64,000 bases of DNA from Polytrichum commune (taxonomy: Eukaryota > Streptophyta > Polytrichopsida > Polytrichales > Polytrichaceae). Position 1 is the stretch's first letter. Every line of letters begins with the position of its first letter. The notes beneath the pieces are model-generated. The model worked only from the letters and a program-made list of their open reading frames with translations, had not been told where the DNA came from and did not search any database. The stretch is from NCBI GenBank assembly GCA_950295325.1, contig OX485805.1, forward strand, positions 13,751,501 through 13,815,500. Reading direction: 5' to 3'. Positions 11,758 to 24,340 of the stretch are shown here, one piece after another. The position numbers were made by a program, and so were the translations under genes.

Positions 11758-12056
11758 CAAGGAGTAAATTTGAAGGGCTATTACCCTTATTTTGGGGTCC
11801 AGCCCTTCACTTTCCCTTCAAAATATTTTGCAACCCTTCAAAAAGGAAGGGTTAATTTTCTATAAACCCTTCAAAATGAACGGCAAAAAAAAAGTAACCC
11901 TTCAAAAAAAAAGTAAACATGATAATGTGCACTTTCAACAAAAACTTCAATACATACATGAAGGGCAATTTTTGAGGTAACCCTTCATTTTGAAAGGGAA
12001 AATTTTGAGTTACCCTTCCCTATGAAATACAAGCAACCCTTCAAATTTATGCCCTG
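11758..12056. mobile_element. hAT-type MITE, 299 bp, perfect 8-bp target duplication
   Basis: The left end starts CAAGGAGTAAATTTGAAGGG. The right end is the complement of CAGGGCATAAATTTGAAGGG. Flanks are attcatct on both sides (11750-11757 and 12057-12064), identical over 8 bp. The interior is a run of CCCTTCAAAA/TTTTGAAGGG words in both orientations, so the element can fold on itself. It encodes no transposase. The word content links it to the MITE at 3077-3467. Confidence 0.88.
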
Positions 12057-13055
12057 ATTCATCTGAAGCAAGTCTCCATAGACTAATTCAAGGCATCTGA
12101 TGCGAATTGTGTGATCGACATTTCCGAAAACAGAAATCTATAGACGCGGTAATAGAACTGGGTGCGTTTTCACCTGGGGTAAGGTAATACTGTAGTGGTA
12201 TCCTTTTCAGGCTGCTGAAGAATCTTGTCCACCATCATGCCAGATTCATCATCAGCATTAAATGGGCTTACTTAGCCGATCTAGATATTAACTTCTGTAA
12301 TGAATGCGGACTCATATCTTGCGCCTGCAAATAACACCTGTGGATCAAACGGAGCGGCAGAAAAACCTCGCAAAAACATACAAAATTCAAGTTGAAGCAT
12401 ACGCCATCGGGTGTTGCCAGGGAGGCGTCGGGCACGTGTAGCATACACTTCCTAGGATTAAGAGATTCGTTGGCCGGGGACTAGACCGCGTCGCAGCGTC
12501 CTTGTATTGAGGCTGACATCGATGGAGGACGTTAAGGGCCACTTCACACACGAGCCAAGAGCCGTGACCAAGAAATTGTGAGAGCCCAAAAGAAAGTGAC
12601 CAAAGGCTGTCCCAACACACCTCCAAAGTCATGTAGTGTGGTCACGGACCCTCAAGTGTAGTGTGAAGCCATATGTGATCGGGCCCCCAACCAAATGCTA
12701 TTTCAATGAATTTCTATTCATGTAGGTCCTCACGCATGATAAAGTAGAATAAATCAACGGTTGTGAGCATTCGGAGTGCCATGGTCTCCCGGTTTTGTGT
12801 CAGGCCTACCTCCAAGAGATGGTTTTTGAAAATAGTCCAAGTGACCATGAAACATGATCCATTCGGTGCCATGTATGAATGCCATGTAGACTTTACATCC
12901 ATCTTGCATTCACATACTCCGTTGGTCCCTCAAGCGTAGTGTGAAGCGAACTTGGACCGGCTCTGCCTTTTCCACCAATGAGAGTGCGTGGCGTGTAATG
13001 GTCACGGGCTCTCAGTCTCATGTGTGAAGTGGCCCTAAGTACCCCCCACGAACTT
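12057..13055. other. Non-coding; loosely repeated word
   Basis: A CTCAAGYGTAGTGTGAAGC word appears at about 12650 and 12930, with a diverged third near 13015. No gene is visible. Confidence 0.3.
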
Positions 13056-13330
13056 TTCGGGTTGTCATTGAGTTACCATATTCCGAACCAGAGGTTGTTG
13101 TCCCATGTGCTTAAAAAGGGACAAGTGGGGGGCGCCATGTTTTCACCCTTCTGCATAAAGACCCCGAACTTGCAGTGGTCATTTTTCACAAGGTCCCCAA
13201 CATGTCCAGCGACATGTTCATAAACAAAAAAAACCGACCTTTGTAGTGGACGGGTTCTTAGAAAATGAACCGGTTTGTGGACGTGTCAGATTCATTTTGG
13301 ACGGGTTGTAGAAATAACAATTTTTTTGAT
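13056..13330. repeat. Dispersed repeat, partner at 22156-22440
   Basis: About 275 bp beginning GTCATTGAGTTACCATATTC is repeated at 22156-22440 with few differences, including the GGGGGGCGCCATG word. There is no coding potential. Confidence 0.7.
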
Positions 13331-13746
13331 AATTTTTGTCAAAGATATAAATGGTACCAATGTCAGTTACATTATGTCATATATGACATGTGAATATAAA
13401 CATAATGCAATCAAACCACTAATACCCAATCAAAATATTTATCTTGAAGTGCTTGATCCACCTGCATACATTAATTCATCAACCACAAAATTTAGAACCT
13501 TTTTAACATGATGTCAAAGATTATAATTGAAGGCAAACTTAGCAATTGAATAAGAATTAGTATATATAAACATGCTCAAAATTTTAAAAATAAAGAGCCA
13601 CTCACCCTTCAAAGAAGTGGATGAATTCTCCTATCCTTCATAAAATTATAACCTCAGTGTTATTGAGGGTTTTGTAAAGAAAATTATTACCAAGTTAATT
13701 ACATGCTTTATTGATGATTTCACTTCGAAAAGGAAATCCCAGTTTA

Positions 13747-14000
13747 TTGCTTATTTACTCAATGAAAGTGAACATACATATTGGATTTTGGACCTTGAAA
13801 ATGAAGTGCACTTAATATGGGTTATATGGACAAGCAACCTTCAAGAATGCAAGGGTCATGCCAAGGTTGGGTTAGGCCAGGGTCGGGTCTGGATTTTTTG
13901 GCGATGCCCCTGCCCGTGCCCTGATGCGTGCAACGCTCGTCGGGGGTATTTAGAGAGACCCCCACACATAGATTACTTCAAACTAAATCTAGAGGCCCGG
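13747..14000. repeat. Two adjoining dispersed repeat pieces
   Basis: The segment 13747-13860 matches 2690-2830 (CATATTGGATTTTGGACCT core). The segment 13860-14000 matches 26458-26632 (GGGTATTTAGAGAGAC and ATAGATTACTTCAAAC). In the 26-kb copy a GGTCAGGTTAGG-type short repeat is expanded. Confidence 0.6.
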
Positions 14001-14149
14001 GCATATCCTTTTTTCTCTTTTTTTTGAGACAGAAGGCCAACAAAGCCAACGCCAAATCATAACCAAAGAGGAAAAAACGCGCCCACACCGAGGGGAGGCA
14101 GGGCCCCTCGAGCGCAAAACACCGCCACGTGAGAAAAGAAAAGAAAAAA

Positions 14150-16932
14150 AAACAATTAGCTTAATTTGCAATCGCTCATTGACATGACGATTCCATATGC
14201 AATCCAAAGACCAAATTTGTCTACATAGTCAGAAGTATCCATAAATTATGGCCACACACATTAGACAATCTTGATAGGTGTCATGTAGACATAGCATTAT
14301 GGAATCAATTTATGGACTCAATTTGGATTGCTAATTATTTTGCACTTAGAGTCTAAGCGGATGTTTAATATCCAAGGGAAGTGGGTGCAGAGCTTAAGTT
14401 GTCTCACTAGGCCCACATATCTTAATTGAAATAAGTTACCAAAGGAAATGTATGATAATTGCAAGCTCTAAGGTAGGTGGGTCTCAACTGGTTACTTTTT
14501 CCAACTAGCCCAGTTGTCTTAGGATATGAAAAGCACGATTACATAGTACGAGATAGTTAGCAAATCTAAATTGAGGCCGTAGTCACTTTGCTTTTAAAAT
14601 TTGGACATCGAATGTATATATCAGTCGTTATGAAGGTGACGATTATCGTGCTCATGAAATGATTACATAGAACCCCCCCCCCCCCCGCGCTCTTCCCCTC
14701 CCCAAATTATGTTAAGTATTGAGTTAAGAATGACTACAATATTTTCAAGCATGAAGTCTAATCTCTATTAAACACACGTTTTTTTTTTTTCATTGGAAAC
14801 CTCATCAAAGCATGTACCCACTCAAACATAGGTGTTCTAATAAGAAGAGTCACGATGGCCAAACACTAAAGCACCCCTATTGAGCTTTGTCCGCCTAACA
14901 ATTCGCTACCCCTGGCCCAACCAGTAGTGCCCAAGCCATAATTGATTGTCTTGCCCATGCTACTGCACATAGCTTGCTTGACCGGAGGGAACAACGGATG
15001 GAGTTAGATCCAACAACATTGCTCATCCTTTGAGCCACAAACCTTCCTCAAACATTGGGAACGCTCCTTGCTCCCATCTCCTCGGTTTTGCACCAAACCT
15101 ACTAATATATTATGCAAACGAGATATGTTAATGTGTTATGCACCATATCTACAAATGTGTTATGCAACAAAATTAACGAATCTAACTTGTTAATGTGCAA
15201 AATTATTTCATACGAGTAGTGTGTGTAATCAAATGTCCTTCCTCTCTAAGCATGTGATGTCAACAATCTATAGCTCAGTGCAAACACCTTCTTGTTTTGT
15301 GCCAACACTCACATGATTTGTAGGTTGTGCATGAATATTCATGATTGCATTTGATTGAATTATGTACCAGTAAGTGATGTGGTGCATTGATGTTTTGCTA
15401 CATTTCATGATTGTGTTGATTATGAGTGTCAACCTACGAATGTTCACTACACTTTATCGTTCATATCAGTGTAGACCCACGATTGTCTTGTACCCATTCG
15501 ATTGGATCGTCACTACCGAGTCTTATGAGTCTATAATCAATTAGCTAATCTAGTTGATTTAACAACGCCGACTTGTTGACCTAATAACATATCTACATCT
15601 CACTATGAGAAACCTGCGTTTTTTATGTCGCTTTAAGAATACGTGTCTTGCTTTACAAAACGTTGGTATGTTTGACAATTAACGAGCGGAGTACTTTGAT
15701 TCAAAATGGATGTTGCTTGAAACGTGGCGATGCTAGCATGGCCATGCGTATTTTTGTGGATGTTGGGAAAAACATGTTGACGTTGTGGTCAAAGGTCTTG
15801 GGAAACAAAAGAAGGCCACGTCAACCAGTGTCCACCTCTTCATTGCACATATAGTCACGGCAATTGTGGCGGACATACATACAACACTGCCCGGACCGTA
15901 GAAAACGCAAAGATGGGTGGCTGCAGCATACACTGACATTGGATGTCATAAAATCATGGATGCATGAGTATCCCACATAATTTCGGTAGTTCTACAAGTC
16001 ATATTAGAAGGCGCAACTTACAATTTATTTGCAATGCAAACAAGAAAACGGTAGAATTGTGAGGCTCTATTCTTTATTATGAAAGACTACAATTGTAGTT
16101 GTCCACTTTCCTCATGCCAATTCATGGCTATTCACTATACCAAACCTTTCTTGGATTTTGTGCACCTTCTTCTCAAATACGCGTCAAGGATTGAAGCTAC
16201 TCATTTATCACGCGAAATGTTTAAAATAAATAATCAAGAACTACCAAAATAACTATAGTTAACTAGATTTCTTTCAATGCATTTTAGGGAGCACTTATAT
16301 ATAAACTATAGTTAACATCCACATTAAATAAAGTGGACCAAAAATAACAAGAACAAGTAACATCCAAGTGTGAACACAAAGTGGTTAGGAAATTTGCTCT
16401 TGAAACAAAGAAGTTGATGCATAGTCTTTGTCCTATAGACAGAGCCAATAAAGTGATTTTAGCCTGGGAAGATGCACGAAAGAGAAGAAAATGCGTTGAG
16501 GCCAAAGGCCTTGGGTCCAAGTTCATTATTTTGTTTGCGACCTCCTAGGTGAACCTTCAACCATTGGAATAGTATGGGTGTTGCCGTACCACAAAGCACA
16601 AGCATAAAGATAAGAAAAGGAAAAAAGTTTTGTAGTTGGACCATTTGCTCTATTTGGTTCTAGGATTTTGCTTCTTTAAATAAGAGGATACCAAATAAAG
16701 AAACTCAAAATTTAAGCATGAAAGGGGATACGGGGAATAGCCAACCTATAGGCGATACCCAACCGTGTCTTCAAAGTGCAGTTCAACGGAGGAAGAAGAC
16801 AAAATATTACTAAAAATAAAAGAAGTCAAGTCATTCGTGAACGACCTTCTTCGGTTACAGACATTCCTCTACAAAACTTGAAAACTGTGTATATATATAT
16901 GATATATATCATTATTTGGCACCTTATTTTGG
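14150..16932. repeat. Long interspersed repeat, copy 1 (longest)
   Basis: Repeat without a recognisable coding region. It matches 20505-21994 and 57692-59297 at high identity. Compared with copy 2 it contains about 0.9 kb (14690-15600) and about 0.4 kb (16034-16448) that copy 2 lacks. A long C tract sits at about 14673-14685, at the same place in all copies. Short fragments recur at 5625-5700 and 27847-27946. Confidence 0.75.
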
Positions 16933-18553
16933 GCTCGCCTTCGCAACTCCCCATGCAAATCTCGGACAGCCACACATCCACAGCTGATGAATCCAACCCC
17001 TCCACGCGTCGGACGATTATGTAAATAGGGTTGCGCTCACAAGTTGGCCGCCTGGCGAGTTCCTATATTGATGTACTTTTTTAACCAGTCAAGACGCTAG
17101 TGGTTGAGGCAGCGACCCAATTAGACCATGGTTGACCATTGCTTTCAAAGGAGTTGCCCAGACAGCTCTAGCATTGCGTAATTCCAAATAATAAGTCATG
17201 CTAAATATCCTCTTTAGTGTAGATATTTTGAAGCCGTTATTTTTTGGGTTTTGGGGAAGCTTTGTAATTTCACGCAGCAATGTCATAATTGTACACATTC
17301 CACGTAGATTTGCACCCACCAACACATGCCCAATTCAAAATGCAATGGTGGATGTTTAGGATATGATTTGGTTGAGTGTCATTCAAAATTTTAGATCAAT
17401 TTGGAATCATTTGCCCATAGGGATCAACGGACAAAAAAAAGAAAAAAGAAAAAGTTTAGGATATGATGCCATTGAACCACGGAGGTGACGAATGTCAGGC
17501 AAGTGTTCGTGGGATTGGTTCCGTTGTAAACCAGTTGAGGGCACACTCCCATGTTTGCATTAACCCAAAAATAACTAACTTTGTTGAATCAAAACTGTCC
17601 ACATGGCAAGATATAGCAAACTTGAGCATGAACAAGAGGAGTAGTTGAAATAATCCAGAAACCATCTAAACTGGTGTCAAAGGGGTCTGAATGAATTGTT
17701 CATGACCATGTTATGGTTGCATAGGACATAAGGGGTTCACAAAGTTATCTTTGAATACTTTTGACAACTCATGAATTGGTAGGCGGGAGTTTTGGCCCAC
17801 TTGTGACATTTTAGAACGATTAAAAAGGGTTCAGGTGGTGTCAAAACCCCCGTTTTTAATCATCTGGCATCCATCAAGCATAGCACGTTTGGTAGAATTT
17901 AGGTACCTCACAACAATCAATCGACCTTGCTAAGGGTTTGCAATGCCAAAACTGATAATTGAATACAATTGAATGTGGTTGAAAAAGATGAATGTTAGGG
18001 ACGGCAAACCTATGTCCATGAAGAACCGGTGGCTAGTTACAAATGAACCAATGAAGGGGGAGTGCCAGCAGTTAGTTACAAGCTAGCCGGTTGATTTTGA
18101 GATTTTCCGAATGAAATAGAACTGTTTAGGAAGGGGCTCCGGAAGAAAAATCAAGGTTTTCGGAAATGGGCCAATTAAAAGGAAGAAAAAGAATGCCGGC
18201 GTTTAGGCAAGTTACCCCAAAGTATCTACGGCAAATTACCGATTCAAATGCATTTTTTATGGCGGGCAACCGACCAAACATATACTTTTTAGGGATTCTC
18301 TTTTTAATACTATGCATAGTTGGAGTTACCGTTGCCTTATTGGCTTGTGGTTTAGGGTAAACCGCTCACATGGAAGCTTCAAACTCCCTCCTCTTGTGGA
18401 CCAGGCAGCATGTAAGCATGAATTTTTAGCCTTTAAACTTCAGTGCACTACAGAATGGGGGGGGGGGATAAGAATTTTAGGGATTTGTGGAGCATGATAA
18501 CTTGGAATCATGCTTTACAAGTACGATACCCCAACCTCCTCATTCTTGCAGGG
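16933..18553. other. No gene seen
   Basis: AT-rich. The region around 17870-17975 resembles 23690-23800 (CCTTGCTAAGG and TGCCAAAACTGA words), suggesting an old shared repeat. A G run lies at about 18456-18465. Confidence 0.3.
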
Positions 18554-19803
18554 TGTGAGCCCAAAATGGTGCCCACATGTGGTGATTAACTCTTCGAAAC
18601 CAATTTTAGTTTGACTTTGATGTGTTATGATTATTCACAAAACATAAAAAGAGTGAAGTGTGGTTTGGATTTAAGTTTAGGCTTTAGAATGTGTTGTGTG
18701 ATTATTTCAAGGTTTGATTTCAATAAGAGGATGCCTTGATTATGTGAGTAGGGGGTAAGGTGAAGCAAGGTGAGCTCCGCGGGTTAAATGCCCACTTTTG
18801 GATCCACCTTGGTAGTTTAGGAAGAAGGAAGCTTGGTGGATGGGGATTAGTCCCTACTTTGGAGGAGAGGGTTAAAGGATTGTGATTGGAGGTGCTAATC
18901 CTCTCACCCTATCCTCACCTCTCTCTCCCTCTCTCCCTCTCTCCCTCTCTCCCTCTTTGCTACTTAAGGTGTTTTTTCTCTCATTTGCCTCTCTCTTCAT
19001 CAAGCGCTCTCAAGAGAACAAGCTCTTAAGAGCTTGGGCCACGTGTGTAGGTTATTAGTTTTAGTGGAGTTAATTAGTTAAGATCTCCCTCTTAAGTCCT
19101 CTCAAGAGAGGTGAGCTCTTAGAGCTTCGGGCCACGTGTGTGGATTAGTTGATGATGTTAGGTAATTAGTTAGCTTATTAGTCGAAGAAGAAAAGAAGTA
19201 GCAATCGCCCGATTAAGCATCTTGAGGGGACTACATTTAAGTATGTAGCTAAAAGGCTCGCATGTGGACCTTTGAGCAATTAGGTGATTAGGTGATTAGG
19301 TGATTAGTTGATTGTAGTGAATTTAGTTCGGCTTCATTGAGTTTGGAAGGCTAAGCCTGACTGCTAGACTGTGGGACTTCGGAAGGCTAAGCTGGCTGCT
19401 GGACTGTGTGGAGCTTGGGAAGGCTAAGCCTGACTGCTAGACTGTGGGACTTCGAAAGGCTAAGCTGGCTGCTGGACTGTGTGGGGTTCAGTAAATGCTA
19501 AGCTGGCCGCTGGACTGTGGGACTTCGGAAAGGCTACGCTTTGGAGCTGCCAAAGAAGGACTTATGAGAAGGCATTAGGCTGGTAATTGGGGGAGCCTAC
19601 CCACATTGTATGAACCCGAGAAGCTAGTCAAGGTTGGTTCTAATCAACCATACATTAGTATTTCAAGAAACCATTACATTAGGTGTTTAAATTTGGTAGT
19701 GCAAGTCAAGTAGTTAAGGCATTAGTTTAATTAGAATCACGTGTGGCCTCAAAGGCAATTGTAATTGTGATTAACCATTGAGGGAGTGTTTTTCAACACT
19801 TAC
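18554..19803 (+). mobile_element. LTR-like element A (solo LTR or LTR plus leader)
   Basis: Starts TGTGAGCCCAAAATGGTGCC and ends TTTTTCAACACTTACA, so it has TG..CA termini and is about 1.25 kb long. An ATAAAAAGAGTGA box near 18645, probably the TATA element, is shared in position with two other copies (57690 and 62731, minus strand). A pyrimidine-rich CTCTCCCT run (18915-18955) follows, as expected of an LTR leader. No gag-pol coding follows. Sequence after the end (to about 20400) is shared with fragments at 27950-28280, 61165-61230 and 25740-26010 and is probably internal retroelement sequence. Confidence 0.55.
19330..19560 (+). repeat. Minisatellite inside LTR-like element A
   Basis: Alternating units GGAAGGCTAAGCYTG.CTGC.. 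and CTGTGGGACTTCGG, with a repeat length near 33 bp and about six units. The corresponding parts of the other two LTR-like copies carry different minisatellites. Confidence 0.65.
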
Positions 19804-20400
19804 ATCCTTTTTGGTGAAAATCGTTCACTTATAAAAAATGGATAAAGGGGAATACTCTAGCAAGGGCAATGTGGAGGAAAGGGTGATCAAAGGCCAAAGG
19901 GGAATATCCTTGAGAACTTGTGTTGCCAAGGCCGCCGGTTGGACCCTAAAAAAGGCCAACGCGACCACGAGCCAAGAGGCTACTTCTAATAAACAAAGCG
20001 ATTCACAATGACATGAATGCTTAAGGATGTGAAGAAATAGATTTTCACGCTACATACACTACATGTGATTCTCAAGACCATCACCCGCACTAGGACGCTT
20101 AAGGGTGGTGGGTTTGGCCTCACACAGGGTTAACTCATCTGCGATGTGTTTCTACAACGACGTGTCAGCGTGCTTTTAGTGTGTATAATTTGATCAAGAC
20201 TAAAGTTAGAACTAAGTTGGGTATTAAAAATCTGGGTAAGAATTGAACATGTCAAAATTGCAAAGAGAAATTGCCCGGCTACTGCAAGGGGACTCCTCCA
20301 TGTGTTCTATTTGGGTTGGTGCCACAGTTCAAGTCCAAGTGCAAGTGCAAGTTCAAGTTCAAGTGCAAGTGCAAGTGAGGCCTATGTGAAGAGAAAGAGG
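19804..20400 (+). repeat. Retroelement-like internal fragment with CAAGTG microsatellite
   Basis: The segment 19850-20125 matches the complement of 27955-28280. The word GTGTGAGGCCAAAC..CACCCTTAAGCGTCC recurs, inverted, at 61170. The segment 20120-20390 matches 25745-26010. The end (20330-20390) is a CAAGTGCAAGTTCAAGT hexamer repeat. No intact retroviral-type gene is visible. Confidence 0.5.
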
Positions 20401-20504
20401 ATCTTCACTCTGGCCTCCTATAGTAGCCTCTGCATCTCAACTCCAATCCTAAAACATTAAAAAAATTCAATTATAAAATAAAAATTTATTTATAAAAATT
20501 TATA

Positions 20505-21994
20505 AAAAGAACACAATTAGCTTGATTTGCAATCGCTCATTGACATGACGATTCCATATGCAATCCAAAGACCAAATTTGTCTACATAGTCAGAAGTATC
20601 CATAAATATAGCCACACACATTAGACAATATTGATAGGTGTCATGTAGACATAGCATTATGGAATCAATTTATCGACTCCATTTGGATTGCTAATTATTT
20701 TGTACTTAGAGTTTAAGCGGATGTTTAATATCCAAGGGAAGTGGGTGCAGAGCTTAAGTTGTCTCACTAGGCCCACATATCTTAATTGAAATAAGTTACC
20801 AAAGGAAATGTATGATAATTGCAAGCTCTAAGGTAGGTGGGTCTCAACTGGTTACTTTTTCCAACTAGCCCAGTTGTCTTAGGATCTGAAAAGCACGATT
20901 ACATAGTACGAGATAGTTAGCAAATCTAAATTGAGGCCGTAGTCACTTTGCTTTTAAAATTTGGACATCGAATGTATATATCAGTCGTTATGAAGGTGAC
21001 GATTATCGTGCTCATGAAATGATTACATAGAAACCCCCCCCTCTTCCCCTCCCCCCCAATTATATTTCACTATGAGAAACTTGCGTTTTTGATGTCGTTT
21101 TAAGAATACGTGTCTTGCTTTACAAAACGTTGGTATGTTTGACAGTTTATGAGCGGAGTACTTTGAATTCAAAACGGATGTTGCTTGAAACGTGGCGATG
21201 CTAGCATGGCCATGCGTATTTTTGTGGATGTTGGGAAAACATGTTGACGTTGTGGTCAAAGGTCTTGGGAAACAAAAGAAGGCCACGTCAACCAGTGTCC
21301 ACCTCTTCATTGCACATATAGTCACGGCAGTTGTGATGGACATACATAAAACATTGCCTAGACTGTAGAAAACGCAAAGATGGGCGGCTGCAGCATACAC
21401 TGACATTGGATGTCCTAAAATCATGGATGCATGAGTATCCCACATAATTTCAGTAGTTCTACAAGTCATATTGGAAGGCGCAACTTACAATTTATTTGCA
21501 ATGCAAATAAAGTGATTTTAGCCTGGGAAGATGCACGAAAGAGAAGAAAATGCGTTGAGGCCAAAGGCCTTGGGTCCAAGTTCATTATTTCTTTTGCGAC
21601 CTCCTAGGTGAACCTTCAACCATTGGAATAGTATGGGTGTTGCCGTACCACAAAGCACAAGCATAAAGATAAGAAAAGGAAAAAGGTTTTGTAGTTGGAC
21701 CATTTGCTCTATTTGTTTCCAGGATTTTGCTTCTTCAAATAAGAGGATACCAAATAAAGTAACTCAAAATTTAAGCATGAAAGGGGATACGGGGAATAGC
21801 TAACCTATAGGCGATACCCAACCGTGTCTTCAAAGCGTAGTTCAACGGAGGAAGAAGAGAAAACATTACTAAAAATAAAAGAAGTCAAGTCATTCGTGAA
21901 CGACCTTCTTCGGTTACAGACATTCCTCTACGACACTTGAAAACTGTTCATATATATATATATATAATTATAATTATTTGGCACCTTATTTTGG
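20505..21994. repeat. Long interspersed repeat, copy 2 (two internal deletions)
   Basis: Near-identical to copy 1 over 14150-14690, 15603-16030 and 16450-16932. The missing blocks close at short shared words: AATTAT then CACTATGAG, and ATGCAA then TAAAGTG. The poly-C tract of copy 1 is preserved in shortened form near 21033-21056. Confidence 0.75.
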
Positions 21995-22155
21995 GTGCAC
22001 TTTGCTTATGGTCGGTGAGTCGCAAGTGACACATCTACCCTAGATTGACGTTCTACTCAATCCACTCAAGCTACGCACCCAAACACCCTAATGAAACGAC
22101 CATATCACCTACAAAGCTCAACCAGGCCATGAATTGACGGGGTGAAATTCCATTG

Positions 22156-22440
22156 TCATTGAGTTACCATATTCCGAACCAGAGGTTGTTGTCCCATATG
22201 CTTAAAAAAGGACAAGTGGGGGGCGCCATGTGAAAACCCTTCCACATAAAGACCCCGAACCTGCAGTGGTCAATTTTCACAAGGTTCCCAACATGTGCAG
22301 CGACATGTTCATAAACAAAAAAACCGACCTCTCTAGTGGACGGGTTCTTAGAAAATGAACTGGTTTTTGGACGTGTCAAATTCATTTTGGACAGGTTCTA
22401 GAAATAACATTTTTTTTTATAATCTTTTTCAAAGATATAA
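22156..22440. repeat. Dispersed repeat, partner of 13056-13330
   Basis: Same order and spacing of words as the partner copy; differences are scattered substitutions. Confidence 0.7.
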
Positions 22441-23984
22441 ATGGTACAAATATGAGCAATAACAACAACTTTCAACTCCAACATACATAAACTTTCAATA
22501 ACAACAAAGAATATTATATCTTCAAATTTAATATACACCTTGAAATATACACTTAAGAATTGAACTATAACATAACCACACAACGAACATTACACTGCAA
22601 TTAACCTTCAAGTATTAAAACATATAAAGGACCTCAAAATTCCAACACCTTGATTTCAACCAAAATAACTCTCGCACAAAAATTATGAAGTTCAAACAAT
22701 GAACTAGCGCTCAACATCCGAAGCACAAGAGCGACTAAGCACAGTAAGCAAACGCTCATAAACCAAAACAGAACGAACAAATACTCCGTCAAGAAATATA
22801 ATAGTAGTCGACTAGAGGCAAAAACAAAAACCTAAGGATGGAAATGAGAACTAAGCTCAACGATCCCTTTCAAAATCCTAAGACTGCCTCTTTCATGCTT
22901 CTCTGATGCCCGATACTACCCTTACACCCTGCAAATAATTCCTAGTATCTTAATATAATGTATATGGTTCTTGAGTCCCCCCCCCCATGGAACCCTAAAT
23001 AAGCCAACCAACCCTTGCATCACCGGATGACAATAATTTTTATTCAAAGTCGATTGTTTCAACAAATTCATCCACATGTCCACATACATTTTGCTTATTT
23101 TTCATCCCGCCACTAATTGCGGATGATTTATGTTGAACCTATAAAATTTAAAAAATTAAACTTAATTTCATTTATGTTAATTTACATCTAAAGGAAAATA
23201 AATACCACAACTTAAATGGCACCGTACATTATATATAATTCCCAAACTCACATTGAGCGGACACTATTATATATCTAAAAAATGTAAGAATTTTGTGTCT
23301 TGAATAAAATCCACTCTAGATTTTTTTGCACGTGATTTTCTATATTTTTGCTAGTGCCCGCCCCTAAATCACCCTACATTGAAAATCATAAAAGTACATG
23401 AGTCCATTTGATTTTCTAGCATGTTATTAGTACGTATATATTTGGTTTTCTCTATAATTTTTTCGCACATAAGGGGGGTTTGATTTCATAACGACCCATA
23501 CACGTCATTTAGGTATCCAATGAAGAGTGCACCCCTTGGGGTATTAGTGTTGGAGTGGGCTCACCCAAGAAGAAACACGTAAGCTCGATTTGTACAATAA
23601 TTAAGCGAATGTTTGGCAAATGCAAATTTGTGGAGAAGTTGGCCAGCTTGGGAGCCTCTGAGTTTTTTAATCATCTAGAACCCATGAAGAATAGTATGTT
23701 TGAAAAAATTGAAGTCCCTCATAACCATCATTCAACCTTGCTAAGGATTTTCAGTGCCAAAACTGAGAATCGAGTAAAATCGAATAAGTTCCTCTACTGA
23801 CACTTGAAATTTATTTATTTATTTATTTATTTGCACTTTGCTTACCCGAATAATTAAGCGATCAATTTGCTGGAGCCATGAAAATTTTTTCTTCTTCTTT
23901 TAGAACCAAGGCGTAGATGGCTTCCCGTCGGGCGGTGATGCCTTGGGAGCTGTGAAAGATTGCCTCGGGACTCGCCCACGAAAT
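22441..23984. other. No gene seen; two simple-sequence tracts
   Basis: A poly-C run is present at 22977-22985 and a (TTTA)n tract at about 23809-23833. The piece 23690-23800 resembles 17870-17975. No reading frame is supportable. Confidence 0.35.
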
Positions 23985-24340
23985 GCAAACCAAATCATCT
24001 TCCTTTGTGACTAGGGGTAGGCTAGGAATAATGACCCACTGGCCTACGCATCTGAAGGTGCACACTCCTGGACTAGTTAACAAGTTGAACATACATTTAT
24101 GCAAGGTTTGTGTGTCTTATGTGGTCACTCTTCTTGACCAAACACATGAATTTGAGTGTTATGTGACAAGGTTTACATTTCAAGAATGGACACTGAGAAG
24201 ACATGTGTTGCATTTACACTAGCATATGATGTTGCTCATCATATTTTAACTATTATGAGTTTCATCAATGAAGTAATTGGGAGGGCCCACGTAAACACCT
24301 AAAGACAATTGTGAAGAATCTTTCACCATGACACCCCACA
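23985..24340. repeat. Dispersed repeat, uninterrupted copy of 6300-7790
   Basis: Matches both flanks of the 985-bp TIR element at 6593-7577 but lacks the element, so it serves as the empty-site reference. A partial third copy lies at 25616-25725. Confidence 0.7.
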
